Source: Coniferiporia sulphurascens (Eukaryota; Basidiomycota; Agaricomycetes; Hymenochaetales; Hymenochaetaceae). From it: a DNA stretch of 64,000 nt. Within the stretch, counting starts at the first letter, position 1. The number at the start of each line of letters is the position of its first letter. The position numbers were made by a program, and so were the translations under genes. The notes beneath the pieces are model-generated. The model did not search any database. It was not told the origin of the DNA and saw nothing but the letters and a program-made list of their open reading frames with translations. Shown here piece by piece: positions 1-10,039 of this stretch. Location: assembly GCA_002794785.1 (NCBI GenBank), contig NBBA01000017.1, positions 620,001 through 684,000 of the forward strand. Direction: 5' to 3'.

Positions 1-405
1 TGGGGGGGCCCCGATGTGGTCCAGGGGTGACATACCATAATAGTTGCACACCTGGATTGTGAGGGAGGATCAGATTTCCACAGTGAGGACATCAGTGCCA
101 TGCGAGGCAGTGCCAAGTACTGACCAGGAGGTTGGGGGGAGGGAGCATGCCACATATGTAACCACCCAGGGACAAGAGTCTGGGGGCAGCACTGGTGTGT
201 AGCCCAGGGTGTTTGGGACGTTAAACACTGGGGTGCCGGTGGGGTTGGTGAGGGAGGGTTGCAAACCTATTTTATATCAGAGCGGTTCCTGGATAAGAAT
301 TAAGTGTGGGAGGGAGGGAGTGTCAGTGAGGAGAGGAATTAGGGAATTAATCGCCACAAGTGAGCAGGCGGCATTCCACTGCATGACGGAGATGTCTCCA
401 ATCAT
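1..405 (-). pseudogene. LINE ORF2, N-terminal endonuclease fragment (cut by window edge)
   Basis: First ~135 codons of a LINE ORF2, running off the left edge. Start Met at 405-403 overlaps the ORF1 stop as ATGA. It matches the other ORF2 copies here: MQWNAA near the start, then LILIQEP (the Glu is the expected catalytic residue of the APE-like endonuclease), then PPTSWSVLG and HGTDVL. An in-frame TGA follows QEPL, where sister copies read PPW, so this copy is dead. The protein would nick target DNA for target-primed reverse transcription. Identity is secure from the paralogues; the rest of the gene lies outside the window. Confidence 0.8.
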
Positions 406-1235
406 GCATCCTCCATCTGGTCATCAATGGGCTTGTCCCCAATGGCCTCCTGGATCTGGCAGTATCGCTTTTTCCTGGGGCAGGACAGAAGGGTAGTGGG
501 GTGGTTGCCCTTGCAGTTTGTGCAGTAGCAAGGGTGGGGACATGGGTCTGCTTCAGCCATGGCATCAGTGGCACAGTGGGTGCAGTTCTTGTGGTGGTTG
601 TGGGTAAGGTGATTACCCCTGCAGTTGGCACAGCAGGCTTGGGCATGGCACCCCTTGGTCCCATGCCTGAGGCCTTGGCAATGCTCACACTGGGTGAGGC
701 TGGGGTGGATGGGTGGGACTGAGAGGTGGAGGGAGGAGCCAAAGAGCCAGATGCATGGGCACTTAAGGAGGTGCTTGTGTATGGACCCATCTGGTTCAAC
801 GAAGGAGAAGGTGACTGGGCATGTGCACAGGGAGGGCAGGTGGTTGGGGGTTGTGGCGAAGTGGGGGTTGACCACAAAGTCCAGAAGGCGGGGCAACAGG
901 TTGTGTCGGACTTCCTTGAGGAGGGCGGCCTTGGAAATGGTGTGCTTGTTCTGGCCAAAGTGGTAGTCTTTGCAGGGTACCATGGATATCCGCAAGGAGG
1001 ACCTAGGCTGAACGCGGGAGGGGGTCAGTTGGAATACCTCAGGGGCCTCGGCCCCCTTGGTTGTGCACCTGTCGTGCATATGGAGCACGAAAGCGGCCAT
1101 GTGCCAATCAATGATTGTAGCTGTGGACGGGTTAGTGGAGTATGGGCACTGGGAAAACGTAGTCACGAGGTTCCCCTTCACATTAAATGATGAGGTGAGG
1201 ACTGCAACTTGGTCCACAGTTGGGAGGGCCTGACT
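402..1235 (-). CDS. LINE ORF1 (Gag-like) C-terminal two thirds, CCHC zinc knuckles
   Basis: ORF1 of a Tad1-like LINE, the RNA-binding Gag-like protein. Visible blocks: FNVKGNLVTTF, then LTPSRVQPRSSLRISM, then HFATTPNHLPSL, then FSFVEPDGS, then a cysteine-rich tail with CEHCQGLRHGTKGC (CX2CX4HX4C) and two further Cys/His clusters (CCANC..H..H; CTNCKGNHPTTLLSC). The end overlaps ORF2 by ATGA. The N-terminal third is missing: at about 1236 the frame passes into a foreign 5' module, so the long open frame up to 1361 (MHQVALISPLG...) is a fusion, not the native start. It aligns with the ORF1 copies at 41355-41942 and 55900-56700. Confidence 0.85.
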   Translation of the reverse strand, partial: SQALPTVDQVAVLTSSFNVKGNLVTTFSQCPYSTNPSTATIIDWHMAAFVLHMHDRCTTKGAEAPEVFQLTPSRVQPRSSLRISMVPCKDYHFGQNKHTISKAALLKEVRHNLLPRLLDFVVNPHFATTPNHLPSLCTCPVTFSFVEPDGSIHKHLLKCPCIWLFGSSLHLSVPPIHPSLTQCEHCQGLRHGTKGCHAQACCANCRGNHLTHNHHKNCTHCATDAMAEADPCPHPCYCTNCKGNHPTTLLSCPRKKRYCQIQEAIGDKPIDDQMEDA

Positions 1236-2240
1236 AAAGGATGCCCTTGCAGGGCCCAACATATGTGTGCACCTTCCTTGGGATATGGGGCCCGACAAAC
1301 CCCTCCCACTGTCCTTCACACCGCACAGGCCTAAAGGTGAGATTAGAGCTACCTGATGCACTAGAGGTGTAGTGTAAGGGTCATGGCGCCATAAGCACTA
1401 CCCCACCACCCCCAGCCACCTGGACTCACACCCCCCCCATACCTGCTTGGTGATGTGAAGCGCTGCTGCGTGTCAAGGAATCAACTTAAGCCCAAATGGG
1501 AATTATCCCCATTAGAACCCACAGAGGATTTAGTCCTCTCAAGCCAACAGAGGGAACTACCCCCTGCTGCTATGGCCTGCTCAGTGCACTGAGTTTCTCA
1601 TCCTCTGGCATGCACTTCAGAACCCACATCAGCATCAGGTGTTACCCCAACACACTCCGCAGGGAATACTTGGGGCCCACATTTAAGGGTTCTCCCACTT
1701 CTGGATCTGCAGTGTACCAGAATCTCTGTGTCGCAGAGGGGTGGACCCTGACACTTTTTACAGCTGCCAGGGAGTGCTTCTTACTAACCACCTCAAGGGG
1801 GCCTGTCCCACCCGAGAGGCCCATGGTATCCTGTCGCATTTCTGCATCAGATGGTTATTACCACCACACCATGTGTTATGAGACCCCTATCTCCTTTTAG
1901 CAACTAGTGCCATCATCAGAGACCCTTTCAGGAATTTGGGGAGCAGTTTTTGATATGACATGCCGGTCATCACAGCCTCAATGCAAGCACATCAACCCCA
2001 GAGGGTTAGACCTGACTTTCACTGAGCCTGAGGTTTCCCAGCTCTTGCTGACTGCTAGTGGGCAGAGGGTTTCCCCTATCCCATGGGAACGTTAACATTG
2101 TGTCCCCCCCCGACTGGTGTGCTTTGCGCCTTGTGCTGCTGACCAGGCCCGAGGGCACAACCAGCAGACCAGCCGAGGCACCACACCCCGAGAGGGTGCA
2201 GCAGATGAGAGAGAGAATAGCCCCTCTCAATTGCAAGTTA
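1236..2240 (-). mobile_element. 5' module of chimeric LINE, copy 1
   Basis: About 1 kb that recurs at 42158-42905 and 50206-51930, always immediately 5' of a truncated LINE in LINE sense. Shared marks include the join sequence GGGCCCYGCAAGGGC, a block around AGGATTTAGTCCTCTC, and a 65-codon open frame (1642-1839, minus; MRQDTMGLSGG...) that is nearly identical in copy 3. In this copy it joins ORF1 in front of ALPTVDQVAVL. The outer end is diverged and I place it at about 2240 only approximately. No protein family recognised. Confidence 0.7.
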
Positions 2241-2486
2241 TCATACAATTGTAGAATTTCCTCGGCATCATATGTAATTGTAGGGTCCTTCTATATTAGT
2301 GTTTGCAAAAAAATGGAGAACTGAGGCATTGATTGTAACCGCAAGATTGCAGCTATCCAGCATGCCAGTGCCGAGACTGAGTAAGTGCATCTAGAAAAGG
2401 TAATTTTAGCCACAAGTGTTTGTAGGTAGACAAATGCTTGACAAATTTTTATCTCTAAATTCAACACTTAGCCAGAAGAATTCAAC
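2241..2486. other. Non-coding flank of Harbinger remnant
   Basis: AT-rich stretch between the LINE module and the MYB-like gene. It should hold the 5' flank and promoter of that gene. I see no convincing terminal inverted repeat, TATA box or ORF. Confidence 0.4.
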
Positions 2487-4184
2487 ATGAATCAAGAACA
2501 TACCGAAAGTATCCTGCAGACACCAATGCCTTCTGAAAACGGCCCAGGTGGACATAACGAGTGCCCAGTGTTCATGTTTGGGGACTTTTCGGACACTCCC
2601 TTGGAGATGTCTCATTTTGTGAGGGCGCATGAGATGCCCAACCCACACCTGAGGACTTCAGATATCGCAATGCTGTCCCCATGGATCCATCAGCACTCAC
2701 CAGCACCATACACAAGCATCCCAGCCCCTCCTCCTAGTCTTTTGAGGTTTGGGTCAATTGATGTGGGCACACTGGAATTCCAACCAGAGGCCCACTACTA
2801 TGTTGACCACTTCGGTCTTCGAACATCACCTTGTCATCAGAGGATCGCTTCTGTCGACATCGAACAGGTTCCCTTGAATCTTCAAGGGATGTCGTCAAGT
2901 AACCTCCAGAGGACCGAAGCCGTTCAGGACGTCAGCAATAAGGACACAAAGAAAAATGGAAGGAAAGGAAAGACACCCAAGACGAAGGTTAAAGGCAAGG
3001 GGGCTAGGTCTGGAATGAACTCATGCGCTGGGGGGAATTCCAATAACAAAATTAACGGCCTTTCAGTAAAGGAACAGAAGGCAGCCAATATTGTTATTCC
3101 CCCAAAGAAGGCGAAGAAGTTCAAATGGACTGAGGCGCAAACCATCAGCCTCCTGGAGCATATAACGTCCCCTGAAAATTGGGACAGTGTCCATACCCAT
3201 ACAACAAAGATTTGCAAAGAGGTAAGGCATTTTTCTTTGAGTATATGCGCATATACGCGACTTACGTGTATGCATTCCCTAAGGCCTCACAGAAGATATT
3301 CAAGAACAAAATTAGTACAAAACAGTGCACTGGTAGGTGGCAAGTACTCCTCCATCTGTACAAGCAGTGCCAGTGTCTCCTGAGCCACACGGGAGGTGGT
3401 GATGGAGATGACAGTTCAGACGATGGGGATGACAACAGTGATGAGGATGACAAGGATGACAAGGATGACAAGGACAATGACAGCAGTTCTCCCTCCGGAG
3501 GGATTGCAGGCGAAGGTCGTAAGACACCAGGAAGAAAATCTACAAAAGATAAAAATGGATGTATGAAGCTCAAGTGGTTCATGGATGGCCCTTACTATCT
3601 GCTTATAGACCCTGTGTAGGTCCACCAGCTTCTTTATGGCTTCAGTGATTGCCATGTTTATTGTTACTAATGATCTTCTTCCTTTTAGAGTGAACAGCCA
3701 CAAGGATATCATTTGTGATGTCATATTTGGCTCTCACTGAATGCCTGAAGATGTTGATGAAGATATAAAGGCCAAGGCAGATACCGATAGGGAAGCCATG
3801 CCCAGGAGCAGGGGCCGCAAGTGCGACAGAAGCGAGCTTGAGGGCCTGATTGGCAATACCATCAAGAATCTCAGGGATCGACAGTTGGGGACTTCTCTTC
3901 ACGAAGAGAACTGTCTCATGCTTGAGGGGGAACGCCTCGCTCTTGAACGTGAACGCAACCTGTGCGAGGCCACCATGGCCAAGGTTCAGGTGAAGATAGA
4001 GCAGGAACGAAATGAATGTGAAGCCAAGATCACCTGCACGGTGTACAAACGTGACGCACAAGAAGCTCGCTTTGCGAAGCTGGATCGATATGAACGCTAC
4101 AAGAATTCGGACGATCCAGTGTTGAAGGAAGCAGCAAATAAATTGGCGGCCCAGCTTGCCATTGATGAAGACGAGGACATTTAG
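2487..4184 (+). pseudogene. MYB/SANT-like DNA-binding protein of a PIF/Harbinger element
   Basis: Three inferred exons: 2487-3221, 3284-3615 and 3689-4184. Introns are 62 and 73 bp with GT-AG ends; the second contains TTACTAATG as a branch site. A Lys-rich region is followed by a MYB/SANT-like block (KFKWTEAQTISLLEHI, then HTTKICKE joined to ASQKIFKNKIS, then CTGRWQVLLHLYK), an acidic Asp run near 3420-3480, and a charged coiled-coil tail (EGERLALERERN). PIF/Harbinger elements typically pair such a protein with their transposase, and transposase remains follow in convergent orientation. An in-frame TGA at 3738-3740 (GSH*MPED, a likely former CGA) breaks exon 3. Start chosen as the first Met of the open frame. 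Confidence 0.7.
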
Positions 4185-4390
4185 TTTTAGTGAAGTATGT
4201 AGCATATACTAAGGCCGGGGTACTTATGTGCATATGTGTCTAAGTAGAGCTTTCTGGCAGTACAAGCCAGTTTGAAATAGTACTGTGTCCGCCATGTTAT
4301 TTACCTGCTGTGAGCACCATCTGTCATTGTCATTGAGACCCTCTTCATTGTTATGAAAGAGGGTGGTATTATCATTTCCATCATACCCTT

Positions 4391-4508
4391 CTATTTCGGT
4401 GGATCATCATCCAGGTCTATGAGTATGTTGTGAATAACCATGAGAGCTTCAATTGAGCAGTAAACGAAATGGAGTTTATTTCCAAACATATCCTGCAGTG
4501 ATGGGAAC
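4391..4508 (-). pseudogene. PIF/Harbinger transposase, C-terminal end
   Basis: Minus-strand reading gives FPSLQDMFGNKLHFVYCSIE, then ALMVIHNILIDLDDDPPK and a TAG. This is the usual C-terminal end of a Harbinger (DDE_Tnp_4-type) transposase. It is cut at 4508 by element X1 and continues at 5910-5975: across the GGAAC target duplication the reading GMLKGWF joins FPSLQDMF. Upstream catalytic parts are absent, removed at the LINE junction near 5976. It converges on the MYB-like gene, as expected for a two-gene Harbinger element. Confidence 0.7.
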
Positions 4509-5909
4509 TGTTAGATTCACTCCCTTAGTAAGGGATTGAAACAAGTGATAACAGATTCACACAATGTACTAGTTAGTTTAGGGTAGGCTTAGTACCCTTG
4601 CACTCGCTAGAGTGTTAGAGCTGATGATGGTGGTAAGAGACTGAGATGAATTAAACTGCTTTTTATCACAATTTTACATTGGGCTTTTATACCCTACATG
4701 TTGTAGTCTATTTACTACTTTCTAGTATGTACCACTACATACTACTATGTGTTTGTAAGTCATAGGAGTGTTCCGGTACAATCCTGTACATGCTATTTAC
4801 TATTCTTAGCTTCCTATGAGTCAGTTACATATTCCGGTATGTTCTACCACCTACCGTGCTATCTTTATCCTTGCTAGAACCTTCCCCTAGTTTCCATCGA
4901 GTCATAAAGCATAATACCTAAGGTAACCAATCTTGGATACTACCTTTACCTAGATGCTTCTCCTAGTTTCCTAATTGGTTCTCCTGTGCAATGCGTTATT
5001 TGTGGCTCCCATCAATCACGTCTTTAATTGAGCACCTTAGCTCCCATTGGTTATATTACTGAACACTTAATTCAGATGTTATATTTATATTTAAGGTTAT
5101 GGCCCCTGGCATCTGTAACCTTATCTAGTGCTTCTTTGTGGCTTCGCACTTTGTTCCATTAATTGTGGCTTGAGCCTTATTACCTTTCTGGGATACTTGG
5201 GATGTTGTACTGGACTTATTTCAGATGTTCATTATCCCTAATATCAGTGTCTCCTGTGGTGTCCTGTTGTCTATTGGCATAAAGAGCTCTTCAGGCCCTG
5301 TTGCATTTATATTTGCTATCCTACTATACCCTGGTGTAATTCTATACAAAGGTTCATCATTGAACCATTGTATTATGATTTCTTTGTCTATGGGTACTAA
5401 CTCCTGTCCTGGTCTTGGTTCCTTTCGATCAACTGTTGTATGTCCTTTGGCTATGAAGTTGGCTTTGTATGCGAACATTTGTTCTCATAGTTGTTTATTG
5501 ATAGTGTGAACTATTTGGTGTGCTGCTTCTGCATAGTCGGTTGATGTAATAACTGCCCTTTGATAACATAATACATTATGTGGCTGATTATAAATCTTGG
5601 TTCTTGTATAAGCACTGATCACATATCTATTCAATTGGTATGAGAACATAGTTGCTCTATGTTCTATTACCACTTCTTGTCTTTCTGCCACTTGTTGTTC
5701 CCTTGTTGTATGATCAAATGTTATCTGACAGTTGTCATATCCTGCATTCTGTCCTATTGTTGCACATGCAATATTAAATGCTTTCCATGCTACTTGATCT
5801 GCATCTTTACAGTGTTGGCACAGGTTCCTGGTATCAATTAGAGTTATGGGTCTTGCCATGTCGATCTGTCGATCTGTCGATCACCACGATTTGCATCAAT
5901 TTACTTACA
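4509..5909 (-). mobile_element. Element X1: 1.4-kb solo-LTR-like insertion carrying an ORF
   Basis: On the plus strand it starts TGTTAGATTC and ends CTTACA (CTAACA in copy X2), flanked by the 5-bp duplication GGAAC (4504-4508 and 5910-5914). Copies X2 (20812-22159) and X3 (from 63501) are homologous. In ORF sense it carries a ~212-codon frame first, and a TATAAAAG-type box lies ~170-190 bp before the 3' end. This matches an LTR with an ORF in U3. No internal retroelement domain accompanies it, hence 'solo'. It splits a Harbinger transposase. Confidence 0.75.
5221..5859 (-). pseudogene. ORF inside LTR-like element X1 (unknown function)
   Basis: Reading frame from ATG at 5859 to a stop at 5221, ~212 codons with one in-frame TGA at 5485-5487. 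It begins MARPITLIDTRNLCQHCKDA and continues with TREQQVAERQEV, then (after the TGA) AYKANFIAKGH. The same frame, with the TGA at the same codon, is present in X2 at 20868-21242. Both halves stay open around the shared TGA, so it was probably a CGA codon in an ancestor or was tolerated. No signal peptide, membrane segment or known motif is seen apart from one CX2C. Not recognised. It lies upstream of the TATA box of its own LTR. Confidence 0.55.
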
Positions 5910-5975
5910 GGAACCAGCCCTTCAACATGCCAAATGCATGCTCGATCTTGATACAAAGGCCCGACAATTGGAAAT
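5910..5975 (-). pseudogene. PIF/Harbinger transposase, internal fragment
   Basis: About 22 codons on the minus strand reading IKIEHAFGMLKGWF, the conserved block before the C-terminus of Harbinger transposases. It joins the fragment at 4391-4508 once X1 is removed. The right end is a junction with LINE sequence near 5976. Confidence 0.65.
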
Positions 5976-7818
5976 TAAATGAGTGCCACCCTAGCATATG
6001 TCAATGACCACCTCCTTGTGTGTGTCGGACCCAGCATGGCATCCAACTGCCAGCAACTGTCTAATGCCTACCACCAACTCAATGCCCACTTTGGCACCAT
6101 CAGTCTCAACATCAAAGCCACCAAAATGGAGTGCCTTCACTTCCACCCACCCCAACATCGCTCAGCTGCCTACACCAACTGGGACACTGCCTGGGTTTGG
6201 GTAGCCCCCACCACCCTTATCCGACCTTCCATCCCACTTTGCTGGCTGGGAATATGGTGGGACCCTGCTCTTACCTTCAAGGCCCATGTGGAATGAATGT
6301 GCTCCAAAGGCCTCTCCACCCTTGCCACCCTCCACATTCTCAGCAACACCAAATGTGGCATCTCGGCCCTACTCCTCTGTCGGCTGTACACCACCTGTGT
6401 CCGCTCAGTTCTCACATGGGGTGCGCCAGTATGGTATCACGGCTGGTGCCAAAAAACATTAGTAAGCCACCTGCAGGCTGTGCAAAACATGGTATGCAGA
6501 TGGATTCTTGGTGTCTACAAGGGCACCTCCCCCCTCTCCACAAATTCTCTTTGTTCCCTCCCCCCCCTTTCTTACTATTTCAAATATGCTAAGACTCTCC
6601 ATTCTCTGCGCCTCTGGCACACCCCGCATGTTACAATCTTCCTTTACTTTTCTCTTATTGCACTGACTCATTTCCACTTCATCATCATCAGTCAGCACAA
6701 CTCTCCCATTTCTCTCCCTTACTCATCCTTATTCGCCTTACACCATAAGACGCCATGATGACGCCTTATTGCACCATCATGACGTGCTTTGCTTACTGAT
6801 ACTTCAATGTGTATTACCAAGACCTTCCTTGGGTTTCCATGACTTTCCATAGCCATGTAAATGATCCTACACACGACCCTACAGTAGCAAACACATAGAG
6901 TAGCATATAAGCATGTAACTTCAGTAGCACAAGCCCTAAGCTTGTGCTCTTTGTTCATACAAGCCCATTATCTGCTACCACCAGTCTACTATACGCCACT
7001 TGGCAGTTAGTCACTTCGTCAAAACCCGACTCCACTAAGAAGCACCTCGCGTCCACATCGTCAATCAGGAAGCCCCGACGTCGATCACCACGTAACCATT
7101 GAGCTTAACACCGCACTCCATTGGTAGAAAACACTATTATAAAACTGTAACTAACCATCCCTTTTCCACTTCTCTGCAGGTCTGGGTCCCTCGGGTTCAA
7201 CCAGTCCCTGCATACACTCATCCCCCATGGACAGATCCTCTGGCATTTATGAATGGAAGAGTCTCATTTGCCACTCCTATCACTCTGGTTAGTGAGGACA
7301 CCCAAAAGGAATTTGTGGCTGCTGCGCACTCCCTGAGCACCCTCCCCCACCTCCAGGTGTTTACTGATGGCTCACACATGGGTACCAACTCTGGATCAGC
7401 TGTCTGCACCATGAGGGGCCTCACCCACCTCAACTCCCGCCGGCTCGCCTCCCCCACCTGTGCAACAGCTACGGATGTGGAGATCTTCTCCCTCACCTCC
7501 GCACCAAGCTGGGCAGCCCACCAACTCTGGGACTGCCTGCCTGTTGCATCCGACATCTTCTTTTTGTCAGATTCACTGACAGCACTCCACCTTATCCACA
7601 CATGGGCACCAGTACTGGGCGCCCATCTCCTTCACCAATGGAAGGCTGGTATCTAGACTCTTTTGGACTCATACCCGGATCTTTCTGTCCACTTCATGTG
7701 GTGCTCAGGTCACTCCGACATTCCTGGAAACAAATGGGCAGACTGGGAGGCAAAGTTCGCAATGAATTTGCCCCCATCTTAGCTTGCACCCTCCACCTCC
7801 ACACTGAAGGAGGCTGCC
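5976..7818 (+). pseudogene. LINE family A ORF2 fragment: RT palm to RNase H
   Basis: 5'-truncated ORF2. It starts inside the RT palm at LAYVNDHLL, where YVDD is expected, so the active-site Asp is changed to Asn. It runs through the thumb (VLTWGAPVWYHG, LQAVQNMVCRWILG) into RNase H: FTDGSHMG, ATDVEIFSL, FFLSDSLTAL and SGHSDIPGNKWAD. In-frame stops occur near 6297, 7656 and 7780. Solo LTR 6629-7110 interrupts HTP|HSIGRKHYYK. The right end is cut near 7818 by the 5' end of another LINE. Confidence 0.85.
6629..7110 (+). mobile_element. Solo LTR, family S (S1)
   Basis: 482 bp, TGTTACAATCTTCC...GAGCTTAACA, flanked by CCGCA on both sides (6624-6628, 7111-7115). TATA-like GCATATAAGC and the AGCACAAGC/GCTTGTGCT hairpin give plus orientation. 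It is ~77 bp shorter than its siblings because one unit between GATCAGGAAGCCCC repeats is missing. Confidence 0.9.
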
Positions 7819-7865
7819 CATCCCTTCTTGACCTCTTACCACCACCATCTCCCTAGTGTGGGCAG

Positions 7866-8424
7866 TGTTACAATTTTCCTTTACTTTTCTCTTATTGCGC
7901 TGACTCATTTCCACTTCATCATCATCAGTCAGCACAACTCTCCCATTTCTCTCCCTTACTCATCCTTATTCGCCTTACACCATAAGATGCCATGATGACG
8001 CCTTATTGCACCATCATGACATGCTTTGCTTACTGATACCTCAATGTGTATTACCAAGACCTTCCTTGGGTTTCCATGACTTTCCATAGCCATGTAAACG
8101 ACACTACACACGACCCTACAGTAACAAACACATAGAGTAGCATATAAGCATGTAACTTCAGTAGCACAAGCCCTAAGCTTGTGCTCTTTGTTCATACAAG
8201 CCCATTATCTGCTACCACCAGTCTACTGTACGCCCAGTGGCAGTTAGTTGCTTCGTCGAAACCCGACTCCGCTAAGAAGCACCTCGTGTCCACATCGTCG
8301 ATCAGGAAGCCCCACCGACGATCACTCTCGACTTACGACATCTAGGAAGCCCCATTGCCGTACCATCAGTTCCGACAATCAGGAAGCCCCGATGTTGATC
8401 ACCACATAACCATCGAGCTTAACA
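7866..8424 (+). mobile_element. Solo LTR, family S (S2)
   Basis: 559 bp, TGTTACAATTTTCC...CTTAACA, flanked by GGCAG (7861-7865 and 8425-8429). TATA-like GCATATAAGC at 8140-8149. A perfect stem AGCACAAGC/GCTTGTGCT at 8163-8185 sits where transcription should start. GGAAGCCCC occurs three times near the 3' end. It lies in a LINE 5' leader. Confidence 0.92.
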
Positions 8425-9100
8425 GGCAGCTCAAACTCCCCCATGGCAGATTGTTTTGGTGGTTGTCCCCTACAACCTACAGGCCTCTCTACTGCTAGTT
8501 CTACTGCATCTGGCACTGCTAACCCTGGCTGCCATCAGTCGCCAACTGCCCCCCGAAGCCGCTCACTGTCCCCACCGGCACGCATAGGCTCCCCCAACTG
8601 CTTCGCCTCCCTAGACGACCTCCACCAGTGGCCGCAATGAGGAACGCAGACTGCCCTCGACGTTGCCCAGGCCCAGATTATATCAGGGCCTGGGGAAGAT
8701 GACCAGATGCAGGACGACCCACATACACCCCCTCCATTGATGGGCAAGCAAAACACCAATGTCCTCTCCCCCGAGACCCCTCGAAACCAGCCGGTGACCT
8801 CAGAGTTTGTACGAGCTTTGACAGACTTTGTGCCAAACATCGACAGGGCACTCGAAACCCACAGGGCCGAAATCGAAGAGGCTGCCAACTCCACCTTGGT
8901 CGTTCAAGCAACAGCAGCATTTCTGGGGGGAAACCAACAGCCCTCAGCCATGAAGCCTTGTCGACAGCCCACCAGACTCAAGAACAGGATGACCCGGACC
9001 ACATTGCCACCCACACTGCAGAGCAGGTATACACCCAGTCCATGATGGGAGCCCGACTAGCGCTTGGCGCCCCTTTCTCCTCTGCCTTCAAAGCCCTGTT

Positions 9101-9662
9101 TGTTACAATTTTCCTTACTTTCCCCTTATTGCACTGACTCACTTCCTATTCATCATCACTAGTCAGTGCAACTCCCCCATTTCCCTTCCTTACTCATCCC
9201 TATTCACCTTACACCATAAGATGCCATGATGTCGCCATATCACACCATCATGACATGCTTTGCTTACTGATATTTTCACCTGTATGACCAAGACCTTCCT
9301 TGGGTTTCCATGACCTTCCATAGCCATGTAAATGACCTTATACAATGACCCTACAGTAGCAAACACATAGAGTAGTATATAAGCATGTAACTTCAGTAGC
9401 ACAAGTCCTAAGCTTATGCTCTTTGTTCATACAAGCCCATTATATGTGCCTCAGTGCCCTCTGTGTGCTCTACCTCATCATCTGGCACTTTGTGGTAACC
9501 TGACTCCTCTAAGAAGCCTACTGCGTACCTTCTCGACAATCAAGAAGCCCCATCGTTGATCATCACCGCTTTACGACATCTAGGAAGCCCCATTGCCGTA
9601 CTACCAGTCTTGACGATCAGGAAGCCCTGACATCGATCACTGCGTAACTGTTGAGCTTAAAA
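9101..9662 (+). mobile_element. Solo LTR, family S (S3)
   Basis: 562 bp, TGTTACAATTTTCC...CTTAAAA. The flanks CTGTT (9096-9100) and CCATT (9663-9667) are a target duplication with two changes, and the terminal CA is mutated, so this is an older copy. It interrupts LINE ORF1. Confidence 0.8.
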
Positions 9663-10039
9663 CCATTCTCATTCACCCCCAGAGGAAGACAGCAGGCTCA
9701 AGCCCAACCTACCCCCCAGACTCATAGATCACAGCTCTGACAGATGTTGTCAAGTGCCTCTCGGTCGATGTGGGGAACCTCACCCGTCAGGTCTCCTCTC
9801 TGGCATCCCGCCCTGCCCCGCAGCCCCAACAGGCCACTCAGCAGACTCCCACGAGTGTGGGAGGATCCACCCCCACTCCCACCACCGTGGCATCGGTTCC
9901 CCCTCCAGTGTTCATCAGCTAGATGTGCCTTCAAAAGGGGTGTTCGGACAGCCAGACAGCAGTTCTATGCTGACCAGGCATCGGAAGTGGATGCCTCCAA
10001 CATCTGGAACTGGGCCAAACAAGGACTTGGAAACTGACC

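Noticed and set aside
3420..3490. Asp-coding GAT/GAC run as a microsatellite
   Set aside because: It is an acidic stretch inside exon 2 of the MYB-like gene, in frame with conserved flanks.
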